DNA of 32,129 nt from Bacteroidaceae bacterium (GTDB lineage: Bacteria > Bacteroidota > Bacteroidia > Bacteroidales > Bacteroidaceae). A program made the position numbers and the translations under genes. Numbering within the stretch: position 1 is the first letter of the stretch; each line of letters starts with the position of its first letter. The notes beneath the pieces were generated by a model. It did no database searches. It was given only the letters and a program-made list of their open reading frames with translations, and was not told the origin of the DNA. The DNA lies in assembly GCA_017622495.1 (NCBI GenBank), contig JAGAQY010000008.1, positions 1 through 32,129 on the forward strand, written 5' to 3'. Below are positions 8,345-16,565 of the stretch, in pieces.

Positions 8345-9463
8345 ATGAAGTTACGAATAAATCATCTCCTGTGCATCTTTATGTTCTTCGGAGTATTCCC
8401 CTTGCAGGGTTATGCAAGGAGCAATGCCCCTGAGATAGAAATCCAGACCCTTGTAAAGGAGGCCGACAGTTGCCGAATGAGCAACAACCTCTATCGTGCA
8501 CTAAAGCTCTATGAGGAGGCCTACCAACGTAAAGCATCCACCGAAACACTCAGAGCAATCATACAATGCCATTACGAGAGAGGGAGCTACCAACGATGCA
8601 TCGACCTGTACCGGAACGTCTCGCCCGACAGTCTCACGGTAAAGGACTTGAAGATGAAGTTCTTCTGCTTCTCGAACTTGACGCAGGGCGACAGCGCAGT
8701 ATATTATGGTAGGCTGGCCAACCGCGTTGATCCCTACGACTGCAAGATCGTGTCCAAGCTGGCCCATCACTACAACCATGCCCAATTGCCCGATACGGCT
8801 TTATATATAGCCGACCTCTATTGTAGGTTCGACTCCACGAACGTGTTTGTCAACCGACAGAAGGCACATTCGCTCTATCTGATAGGCGATTATGCTAAGG
8901 CACTGCACGAATATAGGAGATTGAAGGAATGGGGCGACAAGAACGAATCCACACTATACTACCTGGCTCTGTGCTATGCCAAGGCCGACAGCCTCTATCA
9001 GGCTTACGAGAATCTCCTCGAAGCAGCCGAGCTCAGCCAAAACGAGAACCCCACTATATTGTCCCAATTGGGCACGGTTGCCGTGGAGCTGGGTATTATT
9101 GGCGAAGGTATAGGGTATATAGAGAAGAGTATAGAGCTGATGCAGCCCGATGGCAAACTGCTGTTTGCTCTGACCAATACGATAGCCGAGGGTTGCTTCC
9201 GATGGGGCAAGTATGAGAAGTCCATCGCATATATGAAGCAGAGCCTGAAGTATCCCGACTGCACCGTCTACGTGTACTATCGGATGGCGCAGGCATACGG
9301 CATGATGAAGAAGCTGAAGGATGAGCAGGAGTATTATCAGATATTTGTAGACAAGGCACAAAAGGAATCTTCGCCATCACCAATAATGAAGGAATGCATC
9401 GAATATGCCCAGCACCGCATCAATGAAATTACAGAGACGCTGTTTTTCAAGGGAGAACTATGA
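8345..9463 (+). CDS. Exported tetratricopeptide-repeat protein
   Basis: A 372-residue protein with a Sec-type signal (hydrophobic stretch about 7-22, LCIFMFFGVFPLQG, then YARS) and no lipobox cysteine. The rest is helical with repeated TPR signatures: NNLYRALKLYEEAYQRK, GSYQRCIDLY, GDYAKALHEY, ADSLYQAYENLLEA, GIGYIEKSIEL and GKYEKSIAYMKQSL, roughly six or more repeats. TPR proteins of this kind are protein-binding scaffolds in the periplasm or at a membrane. It lies 40 bp after the thioredoxin-fold lipoprotein with no promoter between, and is the last gene of that unit. It may bring the thioredoxin or the outer-membrane barrel to a substrate; the partner is unknown. Confidence 0.8.
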   Translation: MKLRINHLLCIFMFFGVFPLQGYARSNAPEIEIQTLVKEADSCRMSNNLYRALKLYEEAYQRKASTETLRAIIQCHYERGSYQRCIDLYRNVSPDSLTVKDLKMKFFCFSNLTQGDSAVYYGRLANRVDPYDCKIVSKLAHHYNHAQLPDTALYIADLYCRFDSTNVFVNRQKAHSLYLIGDYAKALHEYRRLKEWGDKNESTLYYLALCYAKADSLYQAYENLLEAAELSQNENPTILSQLGTVAVELGIIGEGIGYIEKSIELMQPDGKLLFALTNTIAEGCFRWGKYEKSIAYMKQSLKYPDCTVYVYYRMAQAYGMMKKLKDEQEYYQIFVDKAQKESSPSPIMKECIEYAQHRINEITETLFFKGEL

Positions 9464-9794
9464 TACGATGCTGTACTTTGGGTGGAAAGAAGAAAATAGA
9501 TTTGCTTTTTCGCTCGATTTAGCTTCGCTTTCTTCCTTTTCGCTCGCTACAAGAACCCAAGCGAGCTTGGTTCTCGCTCGCTCATGCGTCAGTTGCACTA
9601 TCTTTAATCTGCTTTGCAGCTTGAAATTAGGCTGCGTTTCGGAAAAATCCAAATGAATATTTGGTTTTTCGCTCAACTTGCACTAATTTTGCACCCGCTT
9701 TTCGTAGAGCACTTGAAAGGCTCTCACATCGTGTGATGGCGAATTGAGCAGAGAACTTAATTTAGAGTAACACATTTAAAAAGAAAAACAAAAC
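9464..9794 (+). other. Intergenic region with hairpins before rplY
   Basis: No gene is supported. A hairpin with one bulged C (AGAACCCAAGC 9552-9562, GCTTGGTTCT 9565-9574) is followed by TCGCTCGCTC and a -7-like TATCTTTA near 9600, an arrangement resembling the promoter modules at 15517 and 31869. A second small hairpin CCAAAT/ATTTGG (9649-9664) followed by TTTTT may end the TPR transcript and overlaps the rplY promoter. Confidence 0.4.
9660..9691 (+). promoter_or_regulatory. Promoter for rplY
   Basis: TTTG (9660-9663), 20 nt, TAATTTTG (9684-9691) fits the Bacteroidetes consensus. The leader to the start codon is about 100 nt, long enough for L25 regulation, but no specific structure was recognised in it. 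Confidence 0.6.
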
Positions 9795-10364
9795 ATGAAA
9801 TCATTTGATTTGAAAGGTACTGCACGTACCGAAGTAGGCAAGAAGAGCACCAACGAGCTCCGTAAGAACAACGGTATCCCCTGCGTATTGTACGGTATCG
9901 AGAAGGAAGCTCAGGCTTTCGCTGTAACAACCGACGCTGTACGCAAGCTCGTTTACACTCCCGACATCCACCTCGTAAACCTCACCATCGACGGCAAGGA
10001 GTGCACCGCTATCTTGAAGGACATCCAGTTCCACCCCGTTAAGGATACTATCCTCCACATGGACTTCCTCCAGGTAGTAGCTGACAAACCCATCGTAATG
10101 GAGGTTCCCACTGTGCTCAACGGTCTCGCTGCCGGTGTGAAGCTTGGTGGTAAGCTGCAGCAGGCTATCCGCAAGATCAAGGTGAAGGCTCTCTATGCCA
10201 ATATCCCCGAGAAGTTGACCGTAGACGTTACCGAGCTTGGCCTTGGCAAGTCTATCAAGGTTGGCGACCTCTCATTCGAGAACCTCGAGCTCGTAACTCC
10301 CGCCCAGACCGTTGTATGCAGCGTAGCCGCTACACGTGCTTCTCGCGAGGCTGCCAGCAAGTAA
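9795..10364 (+). CDS. rplY: 50S ribosomal protein L25/Ctc
   Basis: A 189-residue protein of the long L25 (TL5/CTC) form, which binds 5S rRNA in the large subunit central protuberance. The N-terminal L25 domain (about 1-90) has GTARTEVGKKSTNELRKNNG and IPCVLYG followed by HPVKDTILHMDFLQV; the C-terminal beta domain (about 95-180) has VPTVLNGLAAGVKLGGKLQQ. Length and motifs fit the family. Its codon use is strongly biased, as in highly expressed genes. An intrinsic terminator follows, so pth downstream is either separately transcribed or reached by read-through. Confidence 0.97.
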   Translation: MKSFDLKGTARTEVGKKSTNELRKNNGIPCVLYGIEKEAQAFAVTTDAVRKLVYTPDIHLVNLTIDGKECTAILKDIQFHPVKDTILHMDFLQVVADKPIVMEVPTVLNGLAAGVKLGGKLQQAIRKIKVKALYANIPEKLTVDVTELGLGKSIKVGDLSFENLELVTPAQTVVCSVAATRASREAASK

Positions 10365-10383
10365 TCACGAGGACATATCGCTT

Positions 10384-10430
10384 AAGGTTGAGAGTTGAGG
10401 GCATACGTTCCCCGCTTTCAACCTTTTTTT
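10384..10430 (+). terminator. Intrinsic terminator after rplY
   Basis: AAGGTTGA (10384-10391) pairs with TCAACCTT (10418-10425) and is followed by a run of T to 10430. The loop contains a further possible GGG/CCC pairing. Confidence 0.75.
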
Positions 10431-10469
10431 ATGCACAAAATTCATAACTCAGAATTCAGAATTAATTAC

Positions 10470-11081
10470 GTGAAATACCTAATAGTAGGCCTGGGAAATC
10501 CCGGCTATGAATACGACGGCACACGCCACAACATCGGTTTCCGCGTGGTAGACGCACTGGCCAAGGCGGCTGGCGTCGCCTTCGAAGACAAGCGCTACGG
10601 GTTCGTGGCCCAGATGAGAGTGAAGAACGCACAGCTCGTGCTGCTCAAGCCCACCACCTTCATGAACCTCAGCGGCAATGCCGTGCGCTACTGGCTGGAG
10701 AAGGAGAACATCCCCAACGAGAACCTGCTCATCGTGGTGGACGACCTCTCGCTACCCACAGGCACCCTGCGCCTCAAGGGCAAGGGAAGCGACGGCGGGC
10801 ACAACGGACTGAAGCACATCGCCCAGCTCATAGGGCAGAACTACGCCCGCCTGAAGTTCGGCATCGGCAACGAGTTTCCCCGAGGAGCACAGGTCGACTA
10901 CGTGCTCGGCAAGTTCGGCGCCGAGGACGAGGCCATCATAGAGCAGCAGCTACCCACGGCCTGCGACATCATCAAGAGCTTCTGCCTCGCCGGTATCACC
11001 ATCACGATGAATCAGTACAACAAGAAAAAATTAGAAATTAAAAATGAACAATCAAAACAAACGGAAGCAGGTTCTATTTAA
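10470..11081 (+). CDS. pth: Peptidyl-tRNA hydrolase
   Basis: A 203-residue enzyme that cleaves the ester bond of peptidyl-tRNAs released from ribosomes. Motifs: [20 protein letters not shown] with the catalytic His, [32 protein letters not shown] and GGHNGLKHI. The GTG at 10470 is chosen because it places the [12 protein letters not shown] start where the family begins; an upstream in-frame extension would be encoded by a short intergenic repeat (CAGAATTCAGAATT-like). The last 20 residues or so ([19 protein letters not shown]) are also encoded by an AT-rich repeat-like sequence, a tail not expected in the family. It is followed closely by the S4-domain gene. Confidence 0.93.
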   Translation: MKYLIVGLGNPGYEYDGTRHNIGFRVVDALAKAAGVAFEDKRYGFVAQMRVKNAQLVLLKPTTFMNLSGNAVRYWLEKENIPNENLLIVVDDLSLPTGTLRLKGKGSDGGHNGLKHIAQLIGQNYARLKFGIGNEFPRGAQVDYVLGKFGAEDEAIIEQQLPTACDIIKSFCLAGITITMNQYNKKKLEIKNEQSKQTEAGSI

Positions 11082-11113
11082 TTTCTAACTTTTAATTCTC
11101 AATTTATACAAGC

Positions 11114-11539
11114 TTGGAAGCAAGAATCGACAAATGGCTATGGGCGGTGCGCCTTTACAAGACCCGCTCGATGGCGACAGACGCCTGCAAGAAGGGACAG
11201 GTGACCATGAACGGTGTGAACATGAAACCCTCGAAGACCATCAAGGAGGGCGATGTGGTGAGTGTGCGCAAGCCGCCCATCACCTACACCTTCCGCGTGC
11301 TCAAGGCCATAGAAAGCCGCGTGGGGGCCAAGCTCGTGCCCGAGATGCTCGAGAACATCACCCCCAAGGAGCAGTACGACATCCTTGAGATGAGCAAGAT
11401 AAGCGGATTTGCCAACCGCATGCGAGGCACCGGACGCCCCACCAAGAAGGAGCGCCGCGACCTTGACGAGTTCCTGGGCGACGACAACTTCGGCGCCGAC
11501 CTCTTCTTCTTTGACGATGAGGACGATGACCAGGAATAG
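11114..11539 (+). CDS. S4-domain RNA-binding protein (Hsp15/RqcP-like)
   Basis: A 141-residue protein with an S4 RNA-binding domain at residues about 1-60 (EARIDKWLWAVRLYKTRS, then KKGQVTMNGVNMKPSKTIKEGD). Proteins of this family bind stalled 50S subunits carrying peptidyl-tRNA, which fits the position 32 bp after pth. The start is the TTG at 11114; no ATG is available in frame upstream, and the family motif begins immediately. The C-terminus is a very acidic tail (residues about 125-141, DDEDDDQE), usual for Bacteroidetes members. A strong terminator follows. Confidence 0.88.
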   Translation: MEARIDKWLWAVRLYKTRSMATDACKKGQVTMNGVNMKPSKTIKEGDVVSVRKPPITYTFRVLKAIESRVGAKLVPEMLENITPKEQYDILEMSKISGFANRMRGTGRPTKKERRDLDEFLGDDNFGADLFFFDDEDDDQE

Positions 11540-11567
11540 CCACTCGCAGGCAATGCAATAAGAAAAG

Positions 11568-11607
11568 CACTCCCGACCTCGAAAAGAAGTCGGGAGTGTT
11601 ACTTTTT
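11568..11607. terminator. Bidirectional terminator between S4 gene and HIT gene
   Basis: CACTCCCGAC (11568-11577) and GTCGGGAGTG (11589-11598) form a perfect 10-bp stem with an 11-nt loop, followed by TTACTTTTT on the plus strand. The minus strand has a weaker CTTTTC tract after the stem. It lies between convergent genes. Confidence 0.85.
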
Positions 11608-11625
11608 ATTCAGCAAACAAGCTGC

Positions 11626-12051
11626 TTACAGACAAGCCTTCACCGCCTCGATAAGCTGAGCATACTCCTCATCAGAGAGATATACCTTGCCCGGATTCAT
11701 CTGGAATGTGCCGCCATAGTCGGGGCCATCTACATACTTGGGAGCAAGGTGGAAGTGCAGGTGGCAGAGTTTGTCGCTGTAGGCACCATAGTTGATCTTT
11801 TCGGGATTGAACGCCTTCTGCATAGCACGCGTAGCCTGAGCCACATCGGCCATAAAGGCATTGCGTTCCTCATCGGAGAGCTCATTGAGGTCGTTCACAT
11901 GCTTGTCATAAGCAACAAGGCAACGGCCATGATAGGTCTGCTCCTTAAACAGGAAAAGACGCGACACACGGAGGTGGCAGATTTCAATCATCAGATTGTG
12001 GAGGGTCTCATTGTTCTGGCAATAGAGACAATCTTTAGGATCGCTGTACAT
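11626..12051 (-). CDS. HIT-family nucleotide-binding protein
   Basis: A 141-residue protein of the histidine-triad superfamily, hydrolases or transferases acting on nucleotide phosphoramidates or dinucleotides. The triad is HLHFHLAPK near residue 98-106 (HxHxH). A CxxC pair near the N-terminus (CLYCQN) is typical of HIT proteins that bind zinc. The substrate cannot be assigned from sequence. It is 52 bp downstream of pepT on the same strand and may share its transcript. Confidence 0.88.
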   Translation of the reverse strand: MYSDPKDCLYCQNNETLHNLMIEICHLRVSRLFLFKEQTYHGRCLVAYDKHVNDLNELSDEERNAFMADVAQATRAMQKAFNPEKINYGAYSDKLCHLHFHLAPKYVDGPDYGGTFQMNPGKVYLSDEEYAQLIEAVKACL

Positions 12052-12103
12052 ATTCTCGTTGTTTTTTTAAGGTTTTATAAACTATCGCAAGAGCCTCATC
12101 GCC

Positions 12104-13327
12104 TCATCTCTTGCCCACAAGTTCGGCAATCTTCACGATGGTCATCATAGCCTTCTGCATAGACTGCACAGGCACAAATTCATAACGACTGTGGAAGTTG
12201 ACACCGCCTGCAAAGATATTGGGGCAAGGCAGGCCCTTGAAGGAGAGCTGTGCACCGTCGGTGCCGCCACGTATAGGTTTAATCCTGGGTTCCACACCCA
12301 CCTCGCGCATTGCCTGGCAAGCGATGTCAATGACATACATCACTGGCTCTACCACCTCGCGCATATTGGCATACTGGTCATTGACCTCGAGCGTGGCCGT
12401 GCCGGCTCCGTATTTCTTGTTAAGTTCATAGACACAGGCATGGAGCAGTTCCTTGCGCTTATTGAAGATATCAGAGCTATGGTCGCGGATGATGTAGCTG
12501 AGCGTAGTCTCCTCTACTCCACCCTTCATGCCCACAAGATGGAAGAATCCCTCATACCCCTCGGTACACTCGGGCACCTCATTCTTGGGGAGCATACCCA
12601 CAAGTTCAGTAGCCACGCGCATCGAGTTGAGCATCTTACCCTTGGCATAGCCGGGATGCACGTTGCGCCCCTTGATGGTGATGCGGGCCGAGGCTGCATT
12701 GAAGTTCTCATACTCCAGTTCGCCCACCTCGCCACCGTCCATCGTATAGGCCCAGTCGCAGCCAAACAGCTTCACGTCAAACTTATGCGCACCAAGCCCA
12801 ATCTCCTCGTCGGGGTTGAATCCGATGCGTATCTTACCATGCTCGATTTCGGGATGTGCCTGCAAGTAGGCTATGGCCGACACGATTTCAGCCACACCGG
12901 CCTTGTCGTCGGCACCGAGCAACGTACGCCCATCGGTCACGATAAGGTCATTGCCCACATAGCGCAACAGCTCGGGAAACTCCTCCGTGGTGAGTACCGT
13001 ATGGTCATCGGCCGAGAGCACGATGTTGGTACCGTTATAATTCTCCACAATACGAGGATTCACATCCTTGCCCGACACGTCGGGGCTGGTGTCCACATGA
13101 GCGATAAAACCTATGGTAGGCACCGTACGCGAGGTATTGGCTGGTAACGTAGCAAAGAGGTAGCCATACTCATCGAGCGAGATTTCCTCCAGCCCCATTG
13201 CCTCGAGCTCATCACGGAGCATCTTCACAAACTCCATCTGCCCAGGGGTACTGGGAGTCACTCCTGCCTCCTCGGCAGACTGTGTATCAATGCGCACGTA
13301 GCGCAGAAAACGATTTACTAAATCCAT
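12104..13327 (-). CDS. pepT: Peptidase T (tripeptide aminopeptidase)
   Basis: A 407-residue M20B metallopeptidase that removes N-terminal residues from tripeptides in the cytoplasm. Zinc ligands can be placed: [14 protein letters not shown] (His), [12 protein letters not shown] (bridging Asp), [13 protein letters not shown] (catalytic Glu and ligand Glu), [14 protein letters not shown] (Asp) and [11 protein letters not shown] (His near the C-terminus). The start is the ATG at 13327; an in-frame GTG six codons upstream is less likely. Length and motif order are those of PepT. A possible promoter (TTTG, 18 nt, TAACTTAG) lies at 13348-13377 on the minus strand, so the start codon would be close to the transcription start. 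Confidence 0.96.
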   Translation of the reverse strand: MDLVNRFLRYVRIDTQSAEEAGVTPSTPGQMEFVKMLRDELEAMGLEEISLDEYGYLFATLPANTSRTVPTIGFIAHVDTSPDVSGKDVNPRIVENYNGTNIVLSADDHTVLTTEEFPELLRYVGNDLIVTDGRTLLGADDKAGVAEIVSAIAYLQAHPEIEHGKIRIGFNPDEEIGLGAHKFDVKLFGCDWAYTMDGGEVGELEYENFNAASARITIKGRNVHPGYAKGKMLNSMRVATELVGMLPKNEVPECTEGYEGFFHLVGMKGGVEETTLSYIIRDHSSDIFNKRKELLHACVYELNKKYGAGTATLEVNDQYANMREVVEPVMYVIDIACQAMREVGVEPRIKPIRGGTDGAQLSFKGLPCPNIFAGGVNFHSRYEFVPVQSMQKAMMTIVKIAELVGKR

Positions 13328-13419
13328 AATATTCAATAATTGCACTGCTAAGTTACAACATCTTCGGCAAACACAAAAGTTACTGATAGAGTTTTTTACC
13401 TACGTTCCAATAATTCCAT

Positions 13420-13459
13420 AAAAAAAAGGCATCGGGCCCTAACTATAGAGTCCGATGCC
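13420..13459 (-). terminator. Intrinsic terminator after OmpA-family gene
   Basis: On the minus strand GGCATCGG pairs with CCGATGCC (plus-strand 13428-13435 and 13452-13459), then a run of eight T follows (13420-13427). It ends the transcript of the OmpA-family gene. Confidence 0.88.
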
Positions 13460-13480
13460 AATATAAGTATTTAACAAGCC

Positions 13481-14626
13481 TTACTTGCCTACGATGATTA
13501 CACAGCGGTTCTTGTCGTTCTCAGCAAAAGGCTGCACGGTATCGCCATAAGCCTTAGCCTCGATCTGACTTGCAGGAACGCCCTTGGCCTTAAGGGCAGC
13601 TACCACCTTGTCTACACGAGCCTGTGCATACTCCATATTGACTCTGGCATTACCAGTGCCCTTGTCGCCATATCCTGAAACAACGATTTTCTTATCAGCG
13701 TTCTTCTTGCTCCATGCCACCACCTTGTCAATAGCAGCAGATGCGCCAACCTCAGATTCACGGATAGCGTAGAACAACGTCTCATTGAGAGGCTCTTCCT
13801 TGACCACGGGCTTCTGCTCTACTACAGGAGTAGGCTCGGGGGCTACTACCGGTTCGGCCTTCTCTTCCACCTTCTCTTCCACTACCGGAGCAGGCTCTTC
13901 GTCGGCCTTCTCTGTGGGCACTACTACAGGAGCAGGTACGGCCTTGGCCTTTCTGTGGCCAAACTTATAGGTAACACCTATCTGTGCGGTGAGCATCCAG
14001 TCGTCGCAATTGCTATACTTGGAGTTGAAGCGGTCGCTGAGCGAGTTCATATCGACCTCAAGGCCTACACTCCAATGCTTAGAGATGTCAAAATCAGCCA
14101 TGACACCTACACGGAAGTTGTGTCCGAGAAGCGACTCTCTGGTGTGGCCTTCGCCCCACACGTTCGATGTATTCTCCATCGGGCTCTGGCTCTGCAAAAT
14201 GGTATTCAGGTCGGCATTGTTCCATGCATAATTGAGACCCAAGCCACCTAACAGGCTGACATTGAAGACATGCTTCTTGCCATTGGAGAACAGGTCCATC
14301 AGGTTTACAAACAGGTCAAAGTTCGTATTTACATAGTTAAACTTATATCTATCCTCTATAGATTGGAAACCACCCTTCGACTCCCAGGCATTCACATGAA
14401 GGCGGAAGCCTACAGGCTGGAAATACATACCACCGCCCACACTCGCTGTAGGAGACAGCAACTGCATGAAGTTCACATCTGTAAACGTGGTACCCACACC
14501 ACCCTGCAACTGTACGAAGCCGTTTCTGGCATAATTAGATTCCTTTGCTGCAGCAGAGTCCTGCGCCACTGCAGTCAGGCTACAAGCCACTAAAGCTAAT
14601 GCTAAGGCTGATTTCAAAATACGCAT
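13481..14626 (-). CDS. OmpA-family outer-membrane protein
   Basis: A 381-residue protein linking the outer membrane to peptidoglycan. Residues 1-21 are a signal peptide (CSLTAVA-QDS). Residues about 30-200 form an N-terminal barrel. Residues about 205-275 are a Pro/Glu/Val-rich linker with repeated PVV and EEKVEEKAEP. Residues about 280-381 are an OmpA-like peptidoglycan-binding domain (KKIVVSGYGDKGTGNARVN, then YAQARVDKVVAALKAKGV and NDKNRCVIIV). The conserved Asp and Arg of the binding pocket appear to be in GYGDKG and NDKNRC. It is flanked by its own terminator and is probably monocistronic and highly expressed, as major Bacteroidales OmpA proteins are. Confidence 0.93.
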   Translation of the reverse strand: MRILKSALALALVACSLTAVAQDSAAAKESNYARNGFVQLQGGVGTTFTDVNFMQLLSPTASVGGGMYFQPVGFRLHVNAWESKGGFQSIEDRYKFNYVNTNFDLFVNLMDLFSNGKKHVFNVSLLGGLGLNYAWNNADLNTILQSQSPMENTSNVWGEGHTRESLLGHNFRVGVMADFDISKHWSVGLEVDMNSLSDRFNSKYSNCDDWMLTAQIGVTYKFGHRKAKAVPAPVVVPTEKADEEPAPVVEEKVEEKAEPVVAPEPTPVVEQKPVVKEEPLNETLFYAIRESEVGASAAIDKVVAWSKKNADKKIVVSGYGDKGTGNARVNMEYAQARVDKVVAALKAKGVPASQIEAKAYGDTVQPFAENDKNRCVIIVGK

Positions 14627-14736
14627 AATAGATATGTTTTAAGTATTAAATATTTGGGCATAAAGGTACAAACAAACATGCAGTACTGCAAATTTTTGTT
14701 ATAGTTTTTTAGCTTTTGTTCAAAACAACAAAAGTT

Positions 14737-15510
14737 TTAGACATACGTGATACCTTCCACAAGTTCGCACACAAGCTGCGCATAACACTCCACCACTGCC
14801 CCGACGTAGCGGGCACCCTTCTCAGCAGTAGCCTTGCGCGGATTACCAATCCCTGTATCCGACGACACCTGCTGCCAATGGCGCGGCACCCATGCCACCT
14901 TCTCGCGCAACATCTGCGAAGCAAACTCACGCGAGGCGCCACTACCGGCCTCGGCGATATCGACCAGCTCGGGATGATAGTGCATCATCACCGAAGTCTC
15001 CACCTCATCGGCATGGTCGCCGGGCTCATCGAAAAAGCCACTCTTCGGCACGAACGCATACCACTCACTGCAAGCGATGATGAAATCGGGGTAGTCAATC
15101 GACAGATCGCGTATCATGCTCTTGAAGGTATTTCCACCATGACCATTGATAATGAGCATACGGCGCACGCCCTGCGCATAAAGCGACGCCACAATATCGG
15201 TCAGTATTGCCTTTTGCGTCTCGTAGCGATAATGAATGCAGAAAGGCAATTCGCGCTGCCCCGGATTCTGCGACCCTGCCGTCACATAAGGCATCACCAT
15301 ACAACGCAATCCATACTGCTGCAGCGCTTTGCGTGCTACATCTACAGCTATATCATGACTCAAGATACAATCGGTCAGATAAGGCAGGTGCAGATTATGC
15401 GGCTCGGTGGCGCCCCAAGGAAGCAGCACCATATCATAGCTGAGCGGACGCACCTTTCCGTAGCAGCTCACCGCCAAGTCGAGTTCTCTTTCCATAACTT
15501 CATCTTCCAT
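14737..15510 (-). CDS. Creatininase-family amidohydrolase
   Basis: A 257-residue metal-dependent hydrolase of the creatinine amidohydrolase superfamily. Motifs: LLPWGATEPHNLHLPYLTD (metal ligands Glu and His, Asp), INGHGGN (near residue 130) and GDHADEVETS (His and Glu). Other members act on creatinine, a flavin/F420 biosynthesis intermediate or sugar-like lactams; this one cannot be assigned. Starts at the ATG 15510 or 15495. The -7 box TATCTTTG is at 15516-15523, so the mRNA starting at 15510 would be nearly leaderless; 15495 would leave a short leader. The upstream region is a tandem array of promoter modules. Confidence 0.88.
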   Translation of the reverse strand: MEDEVMERELDLAVSCYGKVRPLSYDMVLLPWGATEPHNLHLPYLTDCILSHDIAVDVARKALQQYGLRCMVMPYVTAGSQNPGQRELPFCIHYRYETQKAILTDIVASLYAQGVRRMLIINGHGGNTFKSMIRDLSIDYPDFIIACSEWYAFVPKSGFFDEPGDHADEVETSVMMHYHPELVDIAEAGSGASREFASQMLREKVAWVPRHWQQVSSDTGIGNPRKATAEKGARYVGAVVECYAQLVCELVEGITYV

Positions 15511-15515
15511 GCCTG

Positions 15516-15547
15516 CAAAGATACGGATAAGCGAGTAAAAAGTCAAA
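15516..15547 (-). promoter_or_regulatory. Promoter in repeat module, creatininase gene
   Basis: On the minus strand TTTG (15544-15547), 20 nt, TATCTTTG (15516-15523). The -33 box lies at the apex and 3' arm of the module hairpin. Confidence 0.7.
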
Positions 15548-15723
15548 CTTGATTGAACTTTTTGCAACGAGCGAGAGTATCTTCTTGGCAAAGCCATAAA
15601 GATACGGATAAGCGAGTAAATAAACAAAGCTTAAGTTAGGAAAGCTTGCTTGCCTAAACTTTAAGTTTTGATTTATTTGCCACGAGCGTGAGTATATTCT
15701 TGGCGAAGCCATAAAGATACGAC
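15517..15723 (-). repeat. Tandem palindromic promoter modules (two units)
   Basis: Unit A is 15517-15597 (81 bp) and unit B 15598-15712 (115 bp), followed by the start of a third. Each begins AAAGATACG and ends GAAGCCAT or similar. Each has a central hairpin with a single-base bulge; in unit B the arms are lengthened on both sides. The family is shared with 31869-32129 and, as single units, near 18781. The rest of this gap (15724-15794) has no recognised feature. Confidence 0.75.
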
Positions 15724-15794
15724 AAGCCGAGAGGATTAACAATATAGACATGGAAACTTGCTTACACAATATCCCCAATCCGAATCCATTTGTA

Positions 15795-15858
15795 GGGAAT
15801 TTCCCCTGAATAATTAGGGAATTTCCCTATTTCATATCATATAAAACCGCTACCTTTG
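15795..15858 (+). promoter_or_regulatory. Twin GGGAATTTCCC palindromes and -7 box
   Basis: GGGAATTTCCC occurs at 15795-15805 and 15817-15827, 22 bp centre to centre, about two helical turns. A -7 box TACCTTTG follows at 15851-15858, with no good -33 box. Twin palindromes at this place suggest a dimer-binding operator, probably activating. Confidence 0.5.
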
Positions 15859-15892
15859 TCCGCATAAGACATAACATCCAACACACAATATC

Positions 15893-16483
15893 ATGAAAAG
15901 AACCATCATCGCATTGCTGCTGCTCATGGGCTTCATCGGAGTAGCATCGGCACAAGAGAGAAAGTGGGAACACAGTGTAAACATCTCGGCAGGGCAGTTT
16001 CAGGACGGCACGTTGGTGAGATACGACACAGGCCTTTCGCTCAAGTTCGGCTATGGCTTGGCCTATCGGTTTGCCGAGCAGTTCTCGGTGAAGACGGGCA
16101 TCGCCATGCGTGGAGATGTCGAAAGCGCCTTCCAGCAATGGGAGGGTGGCGACTACGACACGTTTGAATTCATCGAAGTCCCCCTCGTTGCCCGCTACCA
16201 CACCAAGGATCATGTCGTGTTTGGCCTTGGCCCCGTGTTTGCGTTCTGCACGAGCAATGACACCTATTATATTGATGCCGACCCGCAGAGTCCGCTCAAT
16301 GGCAAGCCAAAGATCAAGAATTTCTACGTAGGTCTTCAGCCCAGCATCATTTATCAATGGAAACACTTTGCCCTCGGCGTTGAAGCCACCTGCGGACTCA
16401 TGGATGTGAAGCTCAATCACGGCCTCACCACAGGCAGCAAGTATCTGAATCAAGTAATGGGCAGCATAAGTTACCGTTTCTAA
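15893..16483 (+). CDS. Small outer-membrane beta-barrel protein
   Basis: A 196-residue exported protein. Residues 1-20 are a Sec signal (GFIGVASA-QER). The remainder has alternating strands such as SVNISAGQFQ, LSLKFGYGLAYRF, FEFIEVPLVARYH, VVFGLGPVFAF and QPSIIYQWKHFALGVEA, ending in SISYRF with a terminal Phe, the usual recognition signal for barrel assembly. It fits the eight-stranded outer-membrane-protein barrel families (porin family, PF13568-like). No substrate is indicated. Two small lipoprotein genes follow, the first 82 bp downstream with its own possible promoter. Confidence 0.82.
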   Translation: MKRTIIALLLLMGFIGVASAQERKWEHSVNISAGQFQDGTLVRYDTGLSLKFGYGLAYRFAEQFSVKTGIAMRGDVESAFQQWEGGDYDTFEFIEVPLVARYHTKDHVVFGLGPVFAFCTSNDTYYIDADPQSPLNGKPKIKNFYVGLQPSIIYQWKHFALGVEATCGLMDVKLNHGLTTGSKYLNQVMGSISYRF

Positions 16484-16513
16484 GCCGTCATGTGCAGAAA
16501 ACTGCCTCATATC

Positions 16514-16544
16514 TTGCAGCATAACAAGAAACAACCTATCTTTA
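16514..16544 (+). promoter_or_regulatory. Possible promoter before lipoprotein gene
   Basis: TTGC (16514-16517), 19 nt, TATCTTTA (16537-16544), one mismatch in each box from the consensus. The ATG at 16566 is about 20 nt further on. Confidence 0.5.
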
Positions 16545-16565
16545 CAACCATAAATCATAGAAACA

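Noticed and set aside
12191..13147. Plus-strand open frame of 318 codons
   Set aside because: It is antisense to pepT, where all metal ligands are present in the minus-strand frame.
14713..14734. Terminator hairpin CTTTTGTT/AACAAAAG after the creatininase gene
   Set aside because: The stem is all A/T-rich and no T-tract follows on the minus strand.
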